A stretch of 13,113 bases of DNA, from positions 1-13,113 of the forward strand of contig CAZPMO010000138.1 in the NCBI GenBank assembly GCA_964587515.1, read 5' to 3'. Below the pieces are notes generated by a model. The model searched no databases and had not been told where the DNA came from. It worked only from the letters and a program-made list of their open reading frames with translations. The position numbers and the translations under genes are program-made. Shown here in pieces: positions 7,638-13,113 of the stretch (position 1 is its first letter; each line of letters opens with the position of its first letter). Origin of the DNA: CAZPMO01 sp964587515 (GTDB lineage: Bacteria > Pseudomonadota > Alphaproteobacteria > MPNO01).

Positions 7638-8735
7638 CTAGTGTCCCGCATACCTGTGGGTCTTGCGATTCTTCAACGATTTGTAGAAAAACCAGTAGGT
7701 GCCGACATATGCCAATGAAAACAGCATAGTCGCAATAACGCAGGCTACATTACTCCGCCACACCCACACACTGACAAACATCGGCGTTGCCCCAAGTAGC
7801 CAAATTATCATCGTGGTTGCTGGATTTCTCCATTGACTAGAAAAGAGGTAATCGCGCTCCACTAAAAACTGATAGACAAGCATATGAAGATGCTCTCTAT
7901 CGGGAAACAGCGGACTTTTCCCCGGACTTACACTCTTTCGGCCAATAGAAAATAGTGTCTCCATCACGGGGTAACTTAGAATCAATAAACCAACCCACGG
8001 CGAAACTCCTGGGTTTCTTGTCACAAGTAGAGCAAAAAACGCGAGGAGAAATCCGATCAAATAGGCTCCACCGTCCCCTAGAAATAATTTAGCAAAGGGG
8101 AAGTTGAACAAGAAAACACCGGCCAACGCACCTAATACAATCCCCATGTAGATTACTAACCAATCGTTTCCTGCCCCGTGCGCCACGATTGAAAGAGCGA
8201 TCAGCGCTGCCATAGCAATCCCTATCAAAAGACCATTGAACCCGTCGATGATGTTTGCTGCATGTGATAAACCGCCAACCATAACCATAGAGAGAATTAG
8301 CGAAACACCGGGCGTGTTGATAATGACCTCATCAATCTCTGAATGCCCAATACCAACAAACCGAGCATCCAGCTCATAAAAAGCAATCGTAGCCGACAGC
8401 AATGAAAGCATGAGCCGATTTCTCGGCGTAACCCCAACTTTGATGTCCTCCAAGAAACCGCCTAAAAATACGGGTAACATTGCAACCGCAGCCCATCTAG
8501 AAAGACGTAACATCCCATCATCCTTTAGCCCAAACCAAAACGCAGCCACTGCCAGACCGACTACGAACGCAGCCCCACCAATACGGGGAACCGCTTTGTT
8601 ATGAAATTTTTGAGCTCCAGAAAGATCCGAGTCCAAAGTGACGCTACCATGAAAAGATCGCGTCGCTAGGATTAGGAGAGAGGCAAGGCTCGATGCAAAA
8701 GCCGCGATAACCACGTTTTCAAAAAAATCACTCAT
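7638..8735 (-). CDS. WecA/MraY-family undecaprenyl-phosphate sugar-1-phosphate transferase
   Basis: This family moves a HexNAc-1-phosphate from a UDP-sugar to undecaprenyl phosphate at the inner membrane, the first step of repeat-unit assembly. The 365 residues contain about ten hydrophobic segments. Motifs in order: KFHNKAVPRIGG (43-54), GFLEDIKVGVTPRNRL (93-108), NIIDGFNGL (161-169), LFLGDGGAYLIGF (217-229) and PDREHLHMLVYQFL (278-291), the cytoplasmic histidine-rich loop. The usual Asp-Asp of WecA is Glu96-Asp97 here, a variant I believe occurs in this branch. D164 and D221 match other conserved acidic positions. The ATG at 8735 has no clear Shine-Dalgarno site. It faces away from the EpsG-like gene across 253 bases, so it probably has its own promoter. 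The specific sugar cannot be read from the sequence. Confidence 0.92.
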   Translation of the reverse strand: MSDFFENVVIAAFASSLASLLILATRSFHGSVTLDSDLSGAQKFHNKAVPRIGGAAFVVGLAVAAFWFGLKDDGMLRLSRWAAVAMLPVFLGGFLEDIKVGVTPRNRLMLSLLSATIAFYELDARFVGIGHSEIDEVIINTPGVSLILSMVMVGGLSHAANIIDGFNGLLIGIAMAALIALSIVAHGAGNDWLVIYMGIVLGALAGVFLFNFPFAKLFLGDGGAYLIGFLLAFFALLVTRNPGVSPWVGLLILSYPVMETLFSIGRKSVSPGKSPLFPDREHLHMLVYQFLVERDYLFSSQWRNPATTMIIWLLGATPMFVSVWVWRSNVACVIATMLFSLAYVGTYWFFYKSLKNRKTHRYAGH

Positions 8736-8988
8736 TTTTAGTGCAAGACACGCCTACATCCTATGTTTTCATCCCTAGTAACTCCACTCCCCTATCCTCC
8801 GGAGAGTGAAACGACGTATTATTATTCATAACACGATTGTTTTTCGCGCCAGATTCTAATTTATTGGCATCTTAGTATCATTACTGATTCACTGCTATCT
8901 TATAAGTGCTGGTTCCCCTCCATTTTCTACCCCTTAGAGTTGTTATCCGTGTTCTCCTAGCACGAAGAAAGCGCTATACATCTGCCTA
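8736..8988. promoter_or_regulatory. 253-base divergent intergenic region, probably holding promoters in both directions
   Basis: The longest non-coding stretch in the window, AT-rich in its central part, between the WecA/MraY-type gene (minus) and the polymerase operon (plus). No gene or RNA is seen in it. For the plus strand, TGCTATCTT at 8893-8901 resembles an extended -10 element, but no good -35 box lies upstream and the leader to the ATG would be long. CACTC at 8785-8789 and GAGTG at 8804-8808 form a weak inverted repeat around CTCCGGAG. Promoters are expected here from gene orientation; none is proven. Confidence 0.4.
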
Positions 8989-10065
8989 ATGTTTTCCTAT
9001 ATCGCTTTTCACTTGGTGTCAGTCGTTGGTCTATTGACCAAACCAATTCAGACACGCGGGCAGGCGCAAACGTTGTCGTTTTTCGTAACGACATTCTGGA
9101 TACTGATCATCGGCTTACGGGATCACGTTGGTTGTGACTGGGCAGTCTACGAAGCTGTTTACCAGCAATATGGAACGGTGCCTATAGGCGCGGTTGACTG
9201 GTCAAACGGATTTGTCTGGGATATCGGCTACTTATTTCTTAATGTATTTTCTGGATCTCTAAATCTTGGAGTTCACGGGGTAAACATAGTCTGTGCTGCC
9301 ATTGTTTGTTACGGAGTCCACAGAATAGCTACATTATTTGATGATCCGTGGTTGACCTGGGTAATAGCATCGCCATTCTTCCTGAGCGTTGTAGCAATGG
9401 GTACAACCCGCCAATCTGTTGCTATAGGCTTCTTGATGATCGCATTGGCGCACCTTAGCAGCGGGTCTAGAACCGGGTTTCGACTGGGTTTACTGCTCGC
9501 CCCTCTTTTCCACAAGACCGCGATTCTACTTCTACCACTAATGTGGGTATTTCTGCTCAGGTCGAATAGATTACGTGCGCTAGGGATTGCCTTCTTGTTG
9601 GTGACCTTCCTGCTCGCATTGACACTTGTTGGTGCACGATATCAGTGGTCACTTGCGTCTATGGGTCAAGCATTTTCTCTAGGAGTAGCGATAAAGTCCT
9701 CGATGAATCTACTTCCAGCATTGATTCTTATTCTAATGACCCGCCCAAGTACACTAAAAGACGAGGAGAGTTTATTGGTTTGGTATATCCTTGCTTGGAC
9801 TGCGGTGACTGTTGCTTTCGGCGCTCTCCTGTTCAGCCAGATTGCTCCGACGGCTGTGGACCGATTTGGACTCTATCTCATACCTTTGCAATTCTATTTA
9901 TGGCCACTAATCGTCCATAAAATCTCCGATGTTCTCTATCAGACTATTTTAAAAATGGGTCTTTGTGCCACTTATCTTGGCGTCACAGTGATATGGTTTT
10001 CCTACGCCGAGCATAAAGACTGCTGGGTTCCTTACAACAATTTCTTGCTTTACTTTCTCAGTTAG
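8989..10065 (+). CDS. EpsG/Wzy-family polysaccharide polymerase
   Basis: Proteins of this family are multi-pass membrane enzymes that join lipid-linked repeat units on the periplasmic side. The 358 residues carry roughly ten hydrophobic segments. The EpsG pattern is visible: IGLRDHVGCDWAVY (41-54) in the first outer loop, WDIGYLFLN (77-85), MGTTRQSVAIGF (137-148) with R141-Q142, and APLFHKTAILLLPL (171-184) with H175. Length is near the family norm. The ATG at 8989 places the first membrane segment at the N terminus; no Shine-Dalgarno match is obvious. It is the first gene of the plus-strand operon and its stop codon is directly followed by the next gene's ATG. The family is well supported; which linkage it makes is unknown. 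Confidence 0.87.
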   Translation: MFSYIAFHLVSVVGLLTKPIQTRGQAQTLSFFVTTFWILIIGLRDHVGCDWAVYEAVYQQYGTVPIGAVDWSNGFVWDIGYLFLNVFSGSLNLGVHGVNIVCAAIVCYGVHRIATLFDDPWLTWVIASPFFLSVVAMGTTRQSVAIGFLMIALAHLSSGSRTGFRLGLLLAPLFHKTAILLLPLMWVFLLRSNRLRALGIAFLLVTFLLALTLVGARYQWSLASMGQAFSLGVAIKSSMNLLPALILILMTRPSTLKDEESLLVWYILAWTAVTVAFGALLFSQIAPTAVDRFGLYLIPLQFYLWPLIVHKISDVLYQTILKMGLCATYLGVTVIWFSYAEHKDCWVPYNNFLLYFLS

Positions 10066-11238
10066 ATGAGAGCAATCACACGACCAACTGTCCGGTGGGT
10101 TGCTTTGGGCATCGCGCTTGGGATCTATATAACTGCGTTCGCTTTCATGCCAGAGTTGTGGTCTCACTTCTTATCTCCCTTGCCTGTGAAGGACGAGCAA
10201 TTCTTTGTCCCGACCATCTCGTTGATGGCCGAACATTGGCCGCCAAACGCTGAGATTCTGAGGTCGTACACCAATCAAAATACACCGGCATTCTTCATTT
10301 TCTTCTCCTGGCTGGAGCACTCATTTGGGATTCCACTTCAGGGGCTGCGGTTAATCAATCTTATGTTTGGCGCCGGAGTGATTTTGCTGCTTATCGCAGA
10401 TTCACAAGAAAAACTGATCTCCTCGATAGCTGGGCTCCTTTTATTTCCCTACTTCATTTTTACTAGCACATTGCTTTACACAGATATTTTTTGTGCTTTT
10501 TGGCTGGTTCTTGGATTACTTGCTTTTACTAAAGAAAGATATGCACTAATGTTTTTGTGCATGGTTATCGCAGTCAGCACGCGTCAGTATGCGGTGGCAT
10601 TCTCAATTGGTGTTTCAGGTTTCGCCCTTCTTTCGGTTTTTTTAGAACAAGATTCTCATAGAAACCGTGCTTTTCTTATCCCCTTTTTCTGGGCAATCCT
10701 TTCTGGACTAAGTTTCCTGCCATGGTATCTTTTTTGGGGTGGATTAGCGCCTCCCGGTGCACCAATAGTTGGAGATTCGGGACTCTTCGCCTTAAAACCT
10801 GGCTTCTCGATTTATTTCGCGGCCTGTATTGGGTTTTACTTCGTGATTCCAGAACTTGTTCTTAATCGAGATGTCGGGGCTCTTCGCAATCTGACTAAGC
10901 CTCGAAACTTTATATTGTCTTTAGCAGTCCTGTCTGTGGTCGCCCTTTTTTTACCCGACGGCAATCCTCCCGGATACCCAATAAGCACACTCGGATTACT
11001 AGATAAAATTTTGTCAGCCCCTTCACTCCCACTTCTACGCGACGGGACGATAGCCCTACTCGCGATAGTCGCGATAGTTCGCTTTTTCGAAAATACGCTG
11101 GCGGCTTGGCTCTTTTGGGCAAATATGATCGTAATGTCGAAAAGTTACATCGGATGGGATAAATATGCTCTTTTATTGATCGCAACGTTATGGTTTCTGA
11201 GAACCCGGAGGCAACAGACACCTTGTCCACTCGTCTAA
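10066..11238 (+). CDS. Multi-pass membrane protein with Alg10-like GT-C features
   Basis: A 390-residue protein with about ten hydrophobic segments. After the first one comes PLPVKDEQFFVPTISLM (39-55), with D43-E44 at the position where GT-C transferases keep catalytic acidic residues, then NQNTPAFFIFF (70-80). STRQYAVAF (171-179) recalls the RQTN-type motif of eukaryotic Alg10 glucosyltransferases (GT59), and the spacing of the acidic and RQ motifs is similar. I therefore infer a polyprenyl-phosphate-sugar-dependent transferase acting in the periplasm. The ATG directly abuts the TAG of the EpsG-like gene with no spacer, which suggests coupled translation and a shared substrate. The resemblance is by eye from short motifs; the protein could be an uncharacterised membrane transferase of another family. 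Confidence 0.72.
   Translation: MRAITRPTVRWVALGIALGIYITAFAFMPELWSHFLSPLPVKDEQFFVPTISLMAEHWPPNAEILRSYTNQNTPAFFIFFSWLEHSFGIPLQGLRLINLMFGAGVILLLIADSQEKLISSIAGLLLFPYFIFTSTLLYTDIFCAFWLVLGLLAFTKERYALMFLCMVIAVSTRQYAVAFSIGVSGFALLSVFLEQDSHRNRAFLIPFFWAILSGLSFLPWYLFWGGLAPPGAPIVGDSGLFALKPGFSIYFAACIGFYFVIPELVLNRDVGALRNLTKPRNFILSLAVLSVVALFLPDGNPPGYPISTLGLLDKILSAPSLPLLRDGTIALLAIVAIVRFFENTLAAWLFWANMIVMSKSYIGWDKYALLLIATLWFLRTRRQQTPCPLV
11060..11077 (+). repeat. Two tandem copies of TCGCGATAG
   Basis: A 9-base unit occurs twice in a row inside the GT-C-like gene and encodes a hydrophobic LAIVAIV stretch of a membrane segment. A copy-number change would keep the frame. It is probably an incidental coding repeat. 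Confidence 0.5.
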
Positions 11239-11306
11239 TTTAAGGCACTTTACCTCCGACCGTTCAGCACTCCACTTAAGCAAGACACCACTCCGCCACG
11301 CCTGTC

Positions 11307-12452
11307 ATGAAAACCCAAACCCTAAAACGACTTGACCGGGTTATACGATTTCTGTTGCGCTTTACAGTATTCTTTGATCAGAGAGGCTTAAACGGCAAAC
11401 CCCCTGATACGATTCTAATAATCAAGTTGTCTGCAATGGGTGATGCGCTATGTTTAGTTCCCACCGTTCGTGCTTTGTCGGAACTCTACCCAAAGTCTAA
11501 GATACTATGGCTAACGACAAACCGAACCACGCCGGACATATTCCGTCCAATCTCCTTCATGTCCGATCAATTTGTGCTGCCCACCGCTCTCTTGAGTCTA
11601 CCGGTGGCCTTGATACGTTTAGGACTTCGTCTACGCTCGATTGATTTATGTATAAATTTTGATCAATATTATGCTTTGTCAGAACTCTTTGCTCGTACTA
11701 CAAAGTTCTCTATTGGATTCAAGCATGATGAGCGACGATGTTACACAAGCGTTGCGGTGCGCTATGATGAGGAAAAGAACGAAAAACTTCTGTTCCACTC
11801 GCTCGCGGTCGCGGCGGCAAAATCGTCAGGTCTGAAACTCGGGAATATTTCGTTTTCGATAAATGAGTTTTTAAATGGCTTTTCCCCGTCTTTACAGCTG
11901 CAGTTGTGGGTGGGCCAGGCAAAAGCTCTTAAGAAGCCGACTGTTATCCTTTATCCTGGATCAAGTCCAAATGCGGCTTTCAGGCGATGGGGTACCGATA
12001 AATATCAGGCACTTGCACGACGCCTGACCCAAAATGGCTACTTGGTTATCATTGCGGGCGGCCCAGATGAACAAGGGATGGTGGCCGAGTTTCACGACAT
12101 TGATCGTTTATGCTTCAACATGATTGGCCAGTGGTCCCTACGGGACTGGTTCTGGATTTTTAAGACCTGGCCAGATTTGATTTTCTGTGGTACGGACGCA
12201 GGCCTATATCATCTTGCTGATCTCAGTGGTTTACTAGTAATAGGCTTGTTTGGTCCAAATTCCCAAAAAAAATGGGGATCTCTGAACCCAAATTCTCGCG
12301 ACCTGGACCTCACTGTCCCTTGTAGTCCGTGCATTCATAACGGTCTAGGAATAGTTCCTCAATCTTGTAAAGTCATTCACCGGGAGTGTCTAACCGGTAT
12401 TTCCGTTAGCGACGTATTCGAACGTATAAACAGCAAACCAAGTTACCCGTGA
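11307..12452 (+). CDS. GT9-family (heptosyltransferase-type) glycosyltransferase
   Basis: A 381-residue GT-B enzyme of the family of ADP-heptose:LPS heptosyltransferases, many of whose members in polysaccharide loci use other sugars. IIKLSAMGDALCLVPTVRAL (38-57) is the N-terminal acceptor motif with the GD pair at 45-46. ILYPGSSPNAAFRRWG (214-229) opens the donor domain. FCGTDAGLYHLADLSG (293-308), then LFGPNSQKKWG (314-324), form the nucleotide-binding and C-terminal motifs. Four cysteines (C339, C342, C354, C361) near the end match the CxPC-type tail common in GT9 proteins. No Shine-Dalgarno site is clear before the ATG. The gene follows the GT-C-like gene after 68 bases and its stop overlaps the sulfotransferase-like start. 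It should add a sugar to the cytoplasmic lipid-linked intermediate or core. Confidence 0.92.
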   Translation: MKTQTLKRLDRVIRFLLRFTVFFDQRGLNGKPPDTILIIKLSAMGDALCLVPTVRALSELYPKSKILWLTTNRTTPDIFRPISFMSDQFVLPTALLSLPVALIRLGLRLRSIDLCINFDQYYALSELFARTTKFSIGFKHDERRCYTSVAVRYDEEKNEKLLFHSLAVAAAKSSGLKLGNISFSINEFLNGFSPSLQLQLWVGQAKALKKPTVILYPGSSPNAAFRRWGTDKYQALARRLTQNGYLVIIAGGPDEQGMVAEFHDIDRLCFNMIGQWSLRDWFWIFKTWPDLIFCGTDAGLYHLADLSGLLVIGLFGPNSQKKWGSLNPNSRDLDLTVPCSPCIHNGLGIVPQSCKVIHRECLTGISVSDVFERINSKPSYP

Positions 12453-13113
12453 ACCCAACCAGCCCATCTCCACATACCTCGAAATCACTCGTTATTGTCG
12501 CGGGACACCGGAGATGCGCTACGACCTATTTCCACGATGTCTTCTCACGTATCCCGAATGTGGCCGTTCTGAAAAGGAAAGAAGATGAACGACTTTTGAA
12601 ATTATCTGGAACACTCTCTCAATCGCACTTTTTTAATAATTTTTTTGACAAGCCTGATGCATCCACTTTTTTTCTTGTTCACCCCGGACTCGTTCGTCGG
12701 CCAAAGGCAGTAGAAACGCTGATTTCTATTCTTGAGGCACCACCCACAATTATCTTTCTCCGTAGAGATCCATACGAGCGCGCGTTGAGTGAGTTCCTTA
12801 TGCTTCGATCAATCAACGGAGGCGGCCAAAACAATGACTTTGAGACCCGCCTCGCCCGCCAAGCTATCGATGGTAGCAATTACGTACCCCTCGAGACCGC
12901 AGTCAGAAAAGTTTGTTCTGGATGTTGCTTTCAAACGCTAGACTATTTAGCAGGAGTTCGGGAGCCATGGACGCTTTTACAGGGTGGATCGAGTGATTTA
13001 CGCCGCGTCGTTGAACATAGGTTACTCCAGACGGGTCAATTGGATGCTAACTCCGTACAGAGAGATGGACCCCATTGGTTGGACAGCGTGGCAGCAACCT
13101 TAAGGTGGAATCC
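12449..13113 (+). CDS. Sulfotransferase-like protein (N-terminal part, cut by window edge)
   Basis: Sulfotransferases move sulfate from PAPS to a hydroxyl or amine. The reading frame is open from a GTG overlapping the GT9 stop as GTGA to the window end, giving 221 residues. The 5'-phosphosulfate-binding loop is seen as LVIVAGHRRCATTYFHDVF (14-32), and the 3'-phosphate-binding motif as IIFLRRDPYERALSEF (101-116), with R106 and S114 in the expected places. The loop has Cys-Ala where many family members have Ser-Gly before the Thr-Thr pair, so PAPS use should be tested. No signal peptide is seen. The GTG start is chosen for the four-base overlap and because the loop begins about 14 residues later; no other start precedes the loop. 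The substrate is probably a sugar of this polymer. Confidence 0.82.
   Translation, partial: MNPTSPSPHTSKSLVIVAGHRRCATTYFHDVFSRIPNVAVLKRKEDERLLKLSGTLSQSHFFNNFFDKPDASTFFLVHPGLVRRPKAVETLISILEAPPTIIFLRRDPYERALSEFLMLRSINGGGQNNDFETRLARQAIDGSNYVPLETAVRKVCSGCCFQTLDYLAGVREPWTLLQGGSSDLRRVVEHRLLQTGQLDANSVQRDGPHWLDSVAATLRWN

Noticed and set aside
7638..7675. Imperfect hairpin (CGCA with TGCG, ACC with GGT) near the convergent stop codons, as a possible terminator
   Set aside because: It lies inside the WecA/MraY-type coding end, the stem is interrupted, and no T-run follows on either strand.
8785..8808. Weak inverted repeat CACTC/GAGTG as a strong hairpin or terminator
   Set aside because: Only five base pairs close a 14-base loop, and no T-run follows; it is mentioned only as part of the intergenic region.
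10910..11230. A 106-codon minus-strand open frame opposite the GT-C-like gene
   Set aside because: It is fully contained in a coherent membrane-protein gene and its product shows no domain or motif.
12630..12652. T-rich runs in the sulfotransferase-like gene as a possible phase-variation tract
   Set aside because: The runs are short (six to seven T) and interrupted, and the frame is intact; nothing points to slippage.

Overview
The window is part of a surface-polysaccharide (O-antigen, capsule or exopolysaccharide) biosynthesis locus. It holds ten genes, of which the first and last are cut by the window edges. Coding density is high, base composition is moderate to slightly AT-rich by eye, and I see no RNA gene, CRISPR array, insertion sequence or broken gene. 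A GT9 heptosyltransferase-type enzyme, a WecA/MraY-type polyprenyl-phosphate sugar-1-phosphate transferase and an EpsG/Wzy-type polymerase suggest a Gram-negative bacterium with a Wzy-dependent pathway. The lineage cannot be read from the sequence with confidence.

Left part, minus strand, in order of transcription: a large membrane protein with GT-C-like features (6402-4453), a PseG/SpsG-like nucleotide-sugar hydrolase (4369-3374), a NeuB-family sialic/nonulosonic acid synthase with a SAF domain (3291-2239), a DUF2172/DUF4910-type aminopeptidase-fold protein (2242-914) coupled to it by an ATGA overlap, and the N-terminal part of a NodU/CmcH/TobZ-type O-carbamoyltransferase (794 to beyond base 1). 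The hydrolase and synthase together suggest that a nonulosonic (nine-carbon, sialic-acid-like) or related acidic sugar is made here. The dehydratase, aminotransferase, acetyltransferase and CMP-transferase steps are not in the window.

Middle: a GT4 glycosyltransferase on the plus strand (6480-7634) diverges from the GT-C-like gene over a 77-base gap that contains a 15-base palindrome. It converges, with only 3 bases between stop codons, on the WecA/MraY-type transferase (8735-7638, minus strand), which would start repeat-unit assembly on undecaprenyl phosphate.

Right part, plus strand: after a 253-base divergent intergenic region comes a probable operon of an EpsG/Wzy-type polymerase (8989-10065), a GT-C-like membrane protein starting directly after its stop codon (10066-11238), a GT9 transferase (11307-12452), and a sulfotransferase-like gene starting at a GTG that overlaps the GT9 stop (12449 to beyond the right edge).

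Together the genes suggest a lipid-linked oligosaccharide that is started, extended, possibly given a nonulosonate-type sugar, polymerised, and decorated by carbamoylation and perhaps sulfation. No flippase, chain-length regulator or export gene is in view. The least understood part is the trio of aminopeptidase-fold protein, NeuB-like synthase and PseG-like hydrolase beside the carbamoyltransferase.
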